Positions 34,949 through 43,503 of a DNA stretch of 64,000 nucleotides are shown one piece after another. The stretch comes from an uncultured Eggerthella sp. (lineage in GTDB: Bacteria; Actinomycetota; Coriobacteriia; Coriobacteriales; Eggerthellaceae): assembly GCA_937998355.1 (NCBI GenBank), contig CALLDI010000007.1:405111-469110 (forward strand), in the 5' to 3' direction. Numbering within the stretch: the first letter of the stretch is position 1; each line of letters begins with the position of its first letter. Both the position numbers and the translations under genes were made by a program. The notes beneath the pieces are model-generated. The model was not told the DNA's origin. It saw only the letters and a program-made list of their open reading frames with translations, and did not search any database.

Positions 34949-35200
34949 GGATCTCCTTTTTACGGTTCACACGAGACCGCTTCTGGGCGCGAGCGCACCA
35001 GCAGAGGTGAACCTTTTTCATCGCAGTTGTCTTTAGCCACCGCGACGAAGGAGACCCTCGAGGGGAGGTTAAAGACTAATTACTGTGAGGCTTCGATTTT
35101 CGAACCTTCACGTAACGTCCTTTCCGTAGGTAATAGCGTGGTTGATAGCGCGCAGGTGAACCCAGCATGCTAGCAAGCTTTTTAATTTTACGCGAAACCG
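34949..35200 (-). promoter_or_regulatory. long leader of the MgtE-like/NRAMP operon
   Basis: About 250 bases precede the MgtE-domain gene on the minus strand. On that strand several short complementary segments are present (for example AAAGGTTCACC-type and GGTTCG/CGAAAATCGAAGCC). I could not match it to the ykoK/M-box magnesium riboswitch or to mgtA-type leaders. TGCTAGCA occurs at 35168-35175. It may be a structured 5' leader but no known family is recognised. Confidence 0.35.
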
Positions 35201-35238
35201 CCCACGTACGTGCATAAAGTTCATAAAAGGTACGTGGG
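35201..35238. other. 9-bp hairpin at the edge of the hairpin array
   Basis: CCCACGTAC (35201-35209) pairs perfectly with GTACGTGGG (35230-35238), leaving a 20-base A+T-rich loop. It is adjacent to, but separate from, the G-rich-loop hairpins that follow. Confidence 0.6.
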
Positions 35239-35242
35239 AGCT

Positions 35243-35510
35243 GAAAAAAGGTTCAATGAGCCAAGGGGGACGGCTCATTGAAAAGGAAGGGGCCTTCGTG
35301 GGGCCCGGAAGATCCGGGCCACGAAGAGAGATGGAACTCAAGGGTCATGAGTTCCGAGCAGAAGATGATCTGAAGGGGGAGATGATCATCTTCCGAAGGA
35401 AAAAGGGTGGCTTGGAGGGGGGATTAGCCACACCAGCATTATTACGATTTCAATACCATATTGAAACCTTTGCAAGGCGAACGGATTATTTTACGGGATG
35501 AACGTGTTAA
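35243..35510 (-). ncRNA. candidate multi-hairpin small RNA with C/U-rich loops
   Basis: At least five consecutive hairpins lie at 35252-35282 (11 bp), 35294-35326 (about 13 bp), 35333-35355 (8 bp), 35361-35393 (10 bp) and 35407-35431 (6 bp), with a sixth at 35448-35466 (8 bp). On the minus strand, loops read GTCCCCCTT, TGACCCT, ATCTCCCCCTTCA and AATCCCCCCTCCA, and linkers CCCCTTCCTT and CCTTTTTCCTTCG. The last minus-strand hairpin is followed after two bases by six T (35249 down to 35244), like a terminator, and a minus-strand TATAAT lies at 35517-35522, though without a good -35. If transcribed from the plus strand instead, the loops would show GGGGGA/GGA motifs. The strand is an inference. 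Confidence 0.5.
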
Positions 35511-35615
35511 TCAGGCATTATAGAGGGCTATCACGGGCGTTTTTCGCCAAAGATAGCGCACAAGTCCTCCGTGATAGAATAGAAGCGAACACGCTGTATC
35601 ACTAAGGGGGCGCAG

Positions 35616-36866
35616 GTGGCGAAGCTCTATTCCTATTCAGTACCGCTCGATTGCGATCTGGTCGATGCGTATTGCGTCTTGCAAAAAGGCTTCACCGATC
35701 AATTCGTTTACTATCGCAAGGATGTGCCGTATCGCTATATGGGCTTGGGCCGCTGCATCGCTCTTTCATCCGTAGAGGATACGGAGTTCGTCATGCAAGG
35801 TGAAACGCCGATCCCGACCGCGATGTTCTCGTTCAATCGCTTCGATGCCACCAACCCCAAGTCTGCTGACGAGATGATGCAGGCGTTTCCGCGCCTTCGA
35901 TTCATGATCCCCGAGATCGTGCTGATCGAGAACGAACGCGGAAGCTTCTTGCAGGTGAACAGCTTAGGGCCTGTGTATCAAGGGCGCGTCGAGCGTTTCT
36001 TGCGACATGCGAAGGAGGCACCTCATCGCACGCGTCGCACGATCGAATACCGCGTCATTCCCGATAGCTATGAAGCGTGGGCCGAAGAGATGGAGCGCAC
36101 GATGAGTGCAATCGAATCGGGCCGTGTGAAGAAGCTCGTTCCGTCGCGTCGCCAAGCGGTGTTAGCTGACGCGCCGTTCTCGTCGAAGGACGTGCTGTTG
36201 AACCTGATAGACGGCAAAGCGCAAGGGACGGTGTTCCTCTACCGGTATGGCGATGTGTTCTTCTGTGGTTGCACGCCTGAACTGCTCATTCGCAAGAAAG
36301 GTGACGAGGTCGCGAGCATGTGCCTTGCAGGTACGGCCGCTATCGGCGCAGACGATGAGGAGCGGGCAGCGCTCGCGGATTTCCTGATAAATGACGTGAA
36401 GAATCGCACCGAGCACGATTACGTGGTGCGCTTCATTCGCGAAGTGTTCGAGCGCAATTGCTATCAGGTCGATATCCCGCAGACACCCTCCATCCTGGCA
36501 TTGAAGCACGTGCAGCATCTTCATACGCCCGCACGCGCGCGCGTGATGGAAGGCGTCTCGCTCTATTCGCTCATGGAACAGATGCATCCCACGCCGGCGC
36601 TGGCAGGGGCGCCTGTGGGTGAAGCGCTCATGTCGCTGCGCGAGATCGAGCCGTACGATCGTGGATTCTTCGGTGGTGCGGTCGGTGTCGTGGATTCGCA
36701 GGATGATGGGGAGTTCTCGGTCGCGATCCGATCGGGTGTCTTCGATGGCGAAGCAGGATGGATCTACGCTGGATGCGGTGTCGTCGAAGGCAGCGAGACC
36801 GCGGCTGAATTCACCGAGATAGATATGAAGTTCCAAACGATCTTGAGCGCATTTCAAGGGGACTGA
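35616..36866 (+). CDS. menF: isochorismate synthase
   Basis: A 416-residue chorismate-utilising enzyme that makes isochorismate, the first step of classical menaquinone synthesis. The C-terminal catalytic domain shows LVPSRRQAVL, MCLAGTAAIG, DFLINDVKNRTEHDYVVRFI, HPTPALAGAP and GFFGGAVGVVD. The N-terminal part (1-130) is divergent. Isochorismate synthase is preferred over anthranilate or salicylate synthase because menD, menH, menB and menE/C follow. The GTG start at 35616 has an ideal AAGGGGG at 35604-35610. Confidence 0.93.
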   Translation: MAKLYSYSVPLDCDLVDAYCVLQKGFTDQFVYYRKDVPYRYMGLGRCIALSSVEDTEFVMQGETPIPTAMFSFNRFDATNPKSADEMMQAFPRLRFMIPEIVLIENERGSFLQVNSLGPVYQGRVERFLRHAKEAPHRTRRTIEYRVIPDSYEAWAEEMERTMSAIESGRVKKLVPSRRQAVLADAPFSSKDVLLNLIDGKAQGTVFLYRYGDVFFCGCTPELLIRKKGDEVASMCLAGTAAIGADDEERAALADFLINDVKNRTEHDYVVRFIREVFERNCYQVDIPQTPSILALKHVQHLHTPARARVMEGVSLYSLMEQMHPTPALAGAPVGEALMSLREIEPYDRGFFGGAVGVVDSQDDGEFSVAIRSGVFDGEAGWIYAGCGVVEGSETAAEFTEIDMKFQTILSAFQGD

Positions 36867-38770
36867 TGATGACTGAACAGGCTATGAACGCATCGGCCGC
36901 GGACGATGCTGCCGACATGCCGACGCACCTTGCTCTTTATATAGGTGCGTTCTTCGACGAACTTGCGCGTGGCGGAGTGAAGGATGTGGTGGTGAGTCCT
37001 GGCTCTCGCTCGACTCCGTTGTCGATGATGGCGCACGCCTCTTCGCTCGACGTGTACGTTGATGTGGATGAAAGAGGTGCGGCTTTCTTCGCGCTCGGGC
37101 TCGCGAAAGCGACCGGACGTGCGGTCGCGCTCATCTGCACGTCGGGAACGGCTGTGGCCAATTACTATCCCGCGGTGCTCGAGGCAGAGATATCGCGCGT
37201 GCCCTTGCTCGTTCTGTCGGGTGATAGACCTGCGCGTCTGCAGCAGCTCGGCGCACCGCAAACATGCGACCAGCTGAAGATCTTCGGCGATCACGTGCGC
37301 AAGTTTTGGAACATGCCCGAGCCGAATGGGTCGCTCGCGCAAGTGAGGTACGCGCGCCAGATCGCGCGCGAGGCGATCGCTGCGATGGAGCCGTGTAGCC
37401 ACACGAGTGCACCTGTGCATATCAACTTCCCATTCGATGAACCGCTCGTTCCTGCTTACGCAGATCCTGCCGCGTTCGCTTGCGGGAGGAGCGAGGTGCA
37501 CGACGATCTGCCGCTCTTGGTCGAGGCCGATCAGGTGCTGGACGCGGATACCCGATCGCGATTCGAGGCACTGTTCAAGAGTAAACGTGCGATCGCGCTC
37601 TGTGGGGAGGGGACGCTCGATGTGTTCGACCCTGCCGACCCGGATCGTTTCGAGCAGCGTGCGGAGCAGGCGCGCCGTTTAATCGATTGGGCGCATCAGT
37701 TCGATATCCCTCTTCTGGCCGATCCGCTCTCGCAGTTGCGCAATTTCTCCGATGAGGTGATCATCGACAATTATGACAACATCTTCGGTCGCGATGATCG
37801 TCCTGCGTTCGATCTGGTCATCCGCTTCGGTCGCTATCCGGTGTCGAAGCGCGTGTTCAAGACGCTCGAGAACATGCCGCATCTGCAGATCGTCGTCGAC
37901 CCGCTCGAGACGCGCGACTTCAACGCCGCGACCACGACGCTCGTGAAGACCGATCCGCTCGATTTCGTTCGTAGTTTCGAGGTCGATGACGAGCAGGTCG
38001 CTGCTAATGCGAATATCGCCGCGTGGGCTGAGGCGAATGCGCGCGAGCGCGATCTGATCATGAGCGTAGAAGACGCGAGCTTCGTGTATACCTGCACGCC
38101 CGATGGCTGCTTCAACGAAGAGAGGCCGTTGGAGGGTGCTTATGTGCAGGCGCTTCTCGATCGCATTCCTGAAGGATCGCTCTTGTTCAGCGCGAACAGC
38201 ATGGCCATCCGTGCGCTCGATACGTTTTACGTGAAACCTTCTGCGCCTGATGCGGATGTGGTCGTACTGGGCGAAACGCGTTCTTCCGAAGGCGGCGATC
38301 GTACGCTGACGGTGCTCGCGAACCGCGGCCTCAATGGTATCGATGGGACGTTGTCTTCAGCTCTTGGCGCAGCTCAGGCTTATGATCAGACCTATTTTCT
38401 GACAGGCGATCTGACGCTCTTGCATGATCTGAACGCTCTTGCGCTCCAGCACGAATTCGAGCTTCGCGCGCAGAGCGGAAATGCGATCCCGTCCATCATC
38501 ATCGTCCTCTTCAACAATGGTGGCGGCGGCATCTTCGACATGCTTCCGCAAAAATCTGCCGATCCCTATTTCGAACGTTTGTTCTTAACGCCGCAACTCG
38601 TCGATTTCGAGGCGGCCGCGAAAGCCTTCGGTTTGCTATACAAAAAGGCTACTGACCTGGAAGATTTCCGTAACACGCTCGATAGCTGGAATGGAACACA
38701 AGGTGTACACCTGTTAGAAGTGAAATTCGCTCTGGATAGCTTGGCGGAGCGATTTCGCCTGTTTCAGTAG
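36866..38770 (+). CDS. menD: SEPHCHC synthase
   Basis: A 634-residue thiamine-diphosphate enzyme that joins 2-oxoglutarate and isochorismate. Features include VVSPGSRSTPLSMMA at the N-terminus, the cofactor-activating Glu in DERGAAFFALGLAKATGR, ICTSGTAVANYYPAV, and the diphosphate/Mg segment TGDLTLLHDLNAL with VLFNNGGGGIFDMLPQ. The length is slightly above the usual 550-580. The ATG at 36866 overlaps the menF stop by one base (TGATG); the next codon, ATG at 36869, is an alternative start. Confidence 0.94.
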   Translation: MMTEQAMNASAADDAADMPTHLALYIGAFFDELARGGVKDVVVSPGSRSTPLSMMAHASSLDVYVDVDERGAAFFALGLAKATGRAVALICTSGTAVANYYPAVLEAEISRVPLLVLSGDRPARLQQLGAPQTCDQLKIFGDHVRKFWNMPEPNGSLAQVRYARQIAREAIAAMEPCSHTSAPVHINFPFDEPLVPAYADPAAFACGRSEVHDDLPLLVEADQVLDADTRSRFEALFKSKRAIALCGEGTLDVFDPADPDRFEQRAEQARRLIDWAHQFDIPLLADPLSQLRNFSDEVIIDNYDNIFGRDDRPAFDLVIRFGRYPVSKRVFKTLENMPHLQIVVDPLETRDFNAATTTLVKTDPLDFVRSFEVDDEQVAANANIAAWAEANARERDLIMSVEDASFVYTCTPDGCFNEERPLEGAYVQALLDRIPEGSLLFSANSMAIRALDTFYVKPSAPDADVVVLGETRSSEGGDRTLTVLANRGLNGIDGTLSSALGAAQAYDQTYFLTGDLTLLHDLNALALQHEFELRAQSGNAIPSIIIVLFNNGGGGIFDMLPQKSADPYFERLFLTPQLVDFEAAAKAFGLLYKKATDLEDFRNTLDSWNGTQGVHLLEVKFALDSLAERFRLFQ

Positions 38771-38845
38771 GTTGTAACACAGATTCTAGCGTTGACCAGG
38801 CATGATGCTAGCACCGAATTGTGGAAAAGTTGAATGAGGAGAGCG

Positions 38846-39781
38846 ATGCGAGATAGGACGAACGTCGATGGCAGCGCCGATGAAGGCTTCGAGCGCGAGT
38901 TCGACCTTGCAGGCATCGGCCATGTCCATGAGTGTGGAAAACCCGGAGAACCCCTGGTCATCTTGTTGCATGGTTTCATGCAGAGCGGCCGTTCTTGGCA
39001 GTGGATCGCCCCATTGTTGAAAACTCATCATGTGCTAGCGCCCGATCTCCTCGGCCATGGGAAAACGGCGTTCGAATCGGGGCAGAAGCTCGATCTGGAT
39101 GCGTATGTCGAGCAGCTGGATGCTCTTGTCGAGTGGGCAAAACAGACCTATTCAGCTGGGGAAACGCAAAAAGTGAGCTTGGTGGGTTACTCGATGGGAG
39201 GGCGCATCGCAGGGATGTATGCGACGCGCTATCCCGAAAAGATAGCCTCGCTCGTTCTCGAATCAGCAGGACTTGGCCCGAGAACTGAAGAAGAGCGAGC
39301 TTCGCGCGCCGAAAAGAGCGCTGCTATGATCGCGAAGTTGGACCGGTCAATCGCGGCGGACCCTTCGGAACCGCTCCTTGACTTCGTCGAATACTGGGAA
39401 GGCTTACCGCTTTTCGAAACGCAGTCTGAACTGGGTGAATACACGAAAGCACAGGTGCGATCAGAGCGTCTCGCGAACGACCCTGAGGCACTTCGCTGCA
39501 ATCTCGAGCAAGCGGGTCAGCATCGGATGGAAGATCTTCGTCCAGCGCTCGCGCGTCTCAATAAACCGCTACTTTATCTCGTGGGCGAAAGAGATGTGGC
39601 TTATACTGAAATCGCACGAAGTCTTATGCGCGCTTGGGCGCAGAGCGATGCGAGCTCGATCCCGTTCGAACAGGGTTTCGTCCAAGTGAGCGTGATTCCA
39701 CAGGCTGGTCATAACATTCATCTGGAAGTACCAGACGAATATGCCCGTATCGTGGATATGTTCCTGTCGCGTTCTTCATGA
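38846..39781 (+). CDS. menH: alpha/beta hydrolase, probable SHCHC synthase
   Basis: A 311-residue alpha/beta-hydrolase. The oxyanion segment LLHGFMQSGRSW, the nucleophile elbow VGYSMGGR (Ser) and the histidine in IPQAGHNIHLE complete the triad and match MenH, which eliminates pyruvate from SEPHCHC. Its place between menD and menB supports the role. It is longer than E. coli MenH (about 250), mainly from a 20-residue N-terminal extension. The ATG at 38846 was chosen for the GAGGAG just upstream. TGCTAGCACC lies 30 bases before the start. Confidence 0.85.
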   Translation: MRDRTNVDGSADEGFEREFDLAGIGHVHECGKPGEPLVILLHGFMQSGRSWQWIAPLLKTHHVLAPDLLGHGKTAFESGQKLDLDAYVEQLDALVEWAKQTYSAGETQKVSLVGYSMGGRIAGMYATRYPEKIASLVLESAGLGPRTEEERASRAEKSAAMIAKLDRSIAADPSEPLLDFVEYWEGLPLFETQSELGEYTKAQVRSERLANDPEALRCNLEQAGQHRMEDLRPALARLNKPLLYLVGERDVAYTEIARSLMRAWAQSDASSIPFEQGFVQVSVIPQAGHNIHLEVPDEYARIVDMFLSRSS

Positions 39782-39817
39782 ATCGAAGCGCGACACAAGC
39801 TATAAAGGGAGGATGAC

Positions 39818-40657
39818 ATGAGCGAATTCGCGTGGCAACGCGGCAAAGAGTACCAAGAGATCATCTATGAGACGATGGATGGCATCGCGAAGATCACCAT
39901 TAATCGACCCGAACGCCGTAATGCGTTCACGCCGCTCACCGCTGTCGAGCTCTACGATGCGTTCACGGAAGCGCGCGATGATGCTGCGATCGGTGTCGTG
40001 CTGCTGACCGGCGCGAATCACGGCGGCCGTCATGAAGACGAGGCGTTCTGCTCTGGCGGCGATCAGAAGAAGCGCGGCACGGGCGGCTACGTGGGCGAGG
40101 ATAACATCCCGCGCCTGAACATCCTCGATGTGCAGCGCCTCATCCGCGTCATCCCGAAGCCCGTCATCGCGATGGTGAACGGATATTCCATCGGTGGTGG
40201 CAACGTGCTCAACATGCTGTGCGACCTCACCATCGCAGCCGATACGGCGAAGTTCGGCCAGACCGGCCCGCGCGTCGGTAGCTTCGATGCAGGCTATGGC
40301 GCAGGCTATCTCGCAGCTATCGTCGGTCAGAAGAAAGCGCGCGAGATCTGGTATCTCTGTCGTCAGTACAGCGCACAAGAAGCACTGGATATGGGCCTGG
40401 TGAACAAGGTCGTTCCGTTCGACGAGCTGGAGGCTGAGTGCGTATCATGGGCACGCGAGATCCTGAAGCATTCGCCAACGGCGCTGCGCTTCATGAAAGC
40501 ATCTTTCAATGCAGCAACGGATGGGCTCGCAGGAATTCAGCAGCTCGGTGGAGATGCTACGCTGCTTTATTACACGACGGCAGAAGCGATGGAGGGTCGC
40601 GACGCTTTCAAAGAGCACCGCGATCCAGATTTCGGGCAGTTCCCGAAATTCCCGTGA
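39818..40657 (+). CDS. menB: 1,4-dihydroxy-2-naphthoyl-CoA synthase
   Basis: A 279-residue crotonase-fold enzyme that closes the naphthoate ring of menaquinone. Diagnostic segments are FCSGGDQKKRGTGGY, NGYSIGGGNVLNMLCDLTIAA and FGQTGPRVGSFDAGYGAGYLA. The glycine in QTGP marks the bicarbonate-dependent type I class. The C-terminal EGRDAFKEHRDPDFGQFPKFP is typical. The start follows AAGGGAGGATG. Confidence 0.96.
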   Translation: MSEFAWQRGKEYQEIIYETMDGIAKITINRPERRNAFTPLTAVELYDAFTEARDDAAIGVVLLTGANHGGRHEDEAFCSGGDQKKRGTGGYVGEDNIPRLNILDVQRLIRVIPKPVIAMVNGYSIGGGNVLNMLCDLTIAADTAKFGQTGPRVGSFDAGYGAGYLAAIVGQKKAREIWYLCRQYSAQEALDMGLVNKVVPFDELEAECVSWAREILKHSPTALRFMKASFNAATDGLAGIQQLGGDATLLYYTTAEAMEGRDAFKEHRDPDFGQFPKFP

Positions 40658-40678
40658 TGAACTGCCCCTCGTATCCTG

Positions 40679-40707
40679 AACGGCTTCTCACTTCGAGAAG
40701 CCGTTTT
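40679..40707 (+). terminator. hairpin between menB and menE/C
   Basis: A perfect 11-bp stem (40679-40689 with 40695-40705) with a 5-base loop and four T residues. As the men gene menE/C follows 35 bases later, it may reduce rather than end transcription. Confidence 0.7.
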
Positions 40708-40739
40708 GCTAAGACCTGCGCACGCTAAAGGAATGGACC

Positions 40740-43457
40740 ATGATCAACAAGCTCGCACAACTCGCTCAACAAAAAGGCTCGAAGGCGTTCTTCTATACCC
40801 AGCTCGAATCGGGTTCGGAAGTGTTCTCCTATCGCCAAACGCGCCTCGCTGCGGCGGCGCTGGCGCAAGAGCTCGAGAAGAAGGGGCTTGGAACGGATAC
40901 GCGCTATATCGCGTGCAATCTGTACAATGGTCCGGAATTCGTGTTCCTTTCGTTCGCGGTAGCCTATATCGGCGCGACGCTCGCGGTGCTCAATCCGCGT
41001 CTTTCCGATGACGAGCGCTTGCTGCGCAAGGTTGAACTGGAGAACGCATCGAACCAGAACAACATCACGATCTTGACCGAGGAGCACATCCAGCGCCTCA
41101 TCATCGACTCGCTGGGCATGGGTATCATGGATCTTGCGCACGAACCGAATGGGCAGATCCCCGTCAACCCGCGCACGATGGATATCCTCGCGTATGCCGA
41201 GCGCAAGGAGAAGGAGTTCGACCCCGATCATATCGGCCTTATCATGTTCACCTCGGGTTCGTCCGGCACGCCGAAGGCGACGCAGCTTTCATGGCGCTCG
41301 CTGCACGGAGCGGCCGTGGCAGCCACCAAGGCGCTTTGCCGTCGCGGCAAAGGGGTGTGGCAGCTCGTCCTGCCCATGTGCCATATCGGCGGGTTCGAGG
41401 TCATGGTCCGCTCGCTCGTGAACGAGAGCCCGTTCTTGCTCTATCTGCGCTATCAGCCCTCGCGCCTGCTCAACGACGCGCTCAGCTTCAAGGTCACGCA
41501 CGTCTCTGTCGTGGATAAGATCTTGCAGGATCTGTTGGCCTACGACCACGATCGCATCATCGCGCAGTACCAGTGCATCTTGCTGGGCGGCGCGGCGCTG
41601 AACGATAAGACTATCAAGCAAGCGTTGCGCGCGCGGGCGAGCGTGTATGCCAGTTATGGCATGACCGAAACATCGAGCATGATCGCGTGCGCGCCCATCA
41701 CGCGTGGATTCGATGGTGGGCTGCACATGCTGCCTGGCTATCTGGTGCATATCGTGCAGCCGGATAAGCAGGGCGTCGGTCAGCTACAGGTGCAAGGACC
41801 GGGTGTTTTCTCGGGCTACTTGAACGCACGCGCCGCCATGAGCATGGATGGCTATTTCGTAACGGGCGACCGTGCGCGCATGGGTCGCGACGGCAAATTG
41901 TATGTATACGAACGCATCGAGGATCTGATCATCTCCGGTGGCGAGAATATCTATCCTGAAGAAGTGCGCGAGGTGCTGTTGCGTATTCCGGGTGTGAAGG
42001 ATGCGTACGTGTTCGGCACGGCGGACGAGTTGTGGGGCTATCGCCCCGTCGCGTTCATCGAGGCGGATTATTCGCCCGAGGCGATCGCGAAGGATCACGA
42101 AGAATTGGAGCTCGATCCTGAAGAGACAGGTATTCGTCCCGCGTCGTGTCCGCAGGAATTCGCGCGCAACATCCATGAATATCTCGAACCGCACATGTCG
42201 CATCTGCATCATCCGAAGCACATCTTGGTGATGGAGGAATTTCCGCGAACGTCGGTGGGCAAGGTCGATCGCATCGCGCTCAAGCGCACGTACGATCGCC
42301 GCATCGACATCAAATCCATGACGCTCTATCGCACGCGTCAGCCGTACAACACGCCTATCAAAACGCCGAAGCGCGAGATCGACACGCGCGAATCGTTCTT
42401 CGTGGAGCTCGAAGATTGGGCTGGTCGCACGGGCATCGGCGAATGCGTTTCGTTCGCGACGAACTGGTATCTGCCCGAAAAGCTGGGCGAGGATTACGCG
42501 ATCACGAAGGACGTCATCTCGAGCGTGATCATGAACGAGCGTTATTTGCATCCGAGCGAGGTGAGCCGCTCGTTCGCGACGTTCCCTGCGCTCGCGCGCT
42601 ACCCGATGGCGAAAGCTGCGGTCGAATCCGCGATCTGGGACCTGTATGGCAAGGTGGTCGCGGCTCCTCTGTGGGAGCTGATCGGTGGCATGCGCGGCAA
42701 GCCCGTGAAGGGTGGCACCGTTGTGGGCGTCATGAGCACTGAAGACACGCTCGCCGAGGTCGATCGCGCCGTGGCTGCGGGATACGAACGCGTGAAGATC
42801 AAGATCACGCCTGAATCCTGCTTGGAGAAAGTGCGCGCGGTGCGCGAGAAATATCCCGACCTCATGCTCTTCCTCGATGCGAACCAAACGTTCACGGAAG
42901 AGAACATGGATATCCTCTACAAGCTCGATTCGCTCGATATCACCTGTTTGGAGGAGCCGCTCGATCCGAATTACACACCCTCGTTCGGCACGAAGGACCT
43001 GCTCGAGCGTTTGTCGTTGCTGCAGGAATCCATCAAGACACCCATCTGCCTCGACGAGTCGGTGGTCTCGGCGCGCGACATGCGCCGCGCCATGGAGATC
43101 GACAATCTGAAGGTGTACGCCATCAAGATCGCGAAGTTCGGTGGCGTTCAGCCTGCGCTCGATTTCTGCCAGTGGGCAGCAGCGCATGGCAAGCAGATCT
43201 GGATGGCGGGCATGTTCGATACGGGCGTGTCGAAGCGCACCTATGCGGCGTTCGAGACGCTGCCGTATGTTGATCTACCGGGCGATATATCGGATGCGAC
43301 CTGCTATTTCAAGGAGGATGTGGCATTGCCGCCCGTCGCGTTGAAGAAAGGCGTGCTCACGCTGAACGTGCCGGGGCACGATGCGGGTATCGGCTGCGTG
43401 CTCGATAAGGAATACCTGAAGAAGATCACGATCGAAGAGATCCGCATCACGAAGTAG
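40740..43457 (+). CDS. menE/menC: MenE-MenC fusion: O-succinylbenzoate-CoA ligase / O-succinylbenzoate synthase
   Basis: A 905-residue bifunctional protein. Residues 1 to about 525 are an adenylate-forming ligase (IMFTSGSSGTPKATQLSW P-loop, YASYGMTETSS, YVYERIEDLIISGGENIYPEEV, C-terminal PRTSVGKVDRIALKR). Residues about 535-905 are an enolase-superfamily OSB synthase with catalytic Lys in RVKIKIT, metal ligands in FLDANQ, LEEPL and CLDES, and second Lys in AIKIAKFGG. MenC makes OSB and MenE activates it, so the fusion joins consecutive steps. The order is reversed relative to the pathway. There is no stop codon or frameshift between the halves. Confidence 0.93.
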   Translation: MINKLAQLAQQKGSKAFFYTQLESGSEVFSYRQTRLAAAALAQELEKKGLGTDTRYIACNLYNGPEFVFLSFAVAYIGATLAVLNPRLSDDERLLRKVELENASNQNNITILTEEHIQRLIIDSLGMGIMDLAHEPNGQIPVNPRTMDILAYAERKEKEFDPDHIGLIMFTSGSSGTPKATQLSWRSLHGAAVAATKALCRRGKGVWQLVLPMCHIGGFEVMVRSLVNESPFLLYLRYQPSRLLNDALSFKVTHVSVVDKILQDLLAYDHDRIIAQYQCILLGGAALNDKTIKQALRARASVYASYGMTETSSMIACAPITRGFDGGLHMLPGYLVHIVQPDKQGVGQLQVQGPGVFSGYLNARAAMSMDGYFVTGDRARMGRDGKLYVYERIEDLIISGGENIYPEEVREVLLRIPGVKDAYVFGTADELWGYRPVAFIEADYSPEAIAKDHEELELDPEETGIRPASCPQEFARNIHEYLEPHMSHLHHPKHILVMEEFPRTSVGKVDRIALKRTYDRRIDIKSMTLYRTRQPYNTPIKTPKREIDTRESFFVELEDWAGRTGIGECVSFATNWYLPEKLGEDYAITKDVISSVIMNERYLHPSEVSRSFATFPALARYPMAKAAVESAIWDLYGKVVAAPLWELIGGMRGKPVKGGTVVGVMSTEDTLAEVDRAVAAGYERVKIKITPESCLEKVRAVREKYPDLMLFLDANQTFTEENMDILYKLDSLDITCLEEPLDPNYTPSFGTKDLLERLSLLQESIKTPICLDESVVSARDMRRAMEIDNLKVYAIKIAKFGGVQPALDFCQWAAAHGKQIWMAGMFDTGVSKRTYAAFETLPYVDLPGDISDATCYFKEDVALPPVALKKGVLTLNVPGHDAGIGCVLDKEYLKKITIEEIRITK

Positions 43458-43503
43458 GCCGCGAAGCACAGAAGTTCACGAAAAGAAGAACGAGTGGAAG
43501 AGA

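Noticed and set aside
34949..35200. M-box (ykoK) magnesium riboswitch
   Set aside because: The conserved M-box segments could not be found on the minus strand, although the context invites it.
35201..35510. RNase P RNA, tmRNA, SRP RNA or 6S RNA at the hairpin array
   Set aside because: None of the conserved core sequences of these RNAs is present and the layout of serial short hairpins does not fit.
41784..43187. 467-codon minus-strand open frame opposite menE/menC
   Set aside because: Shadow frame of a well-supported enzyme gene.
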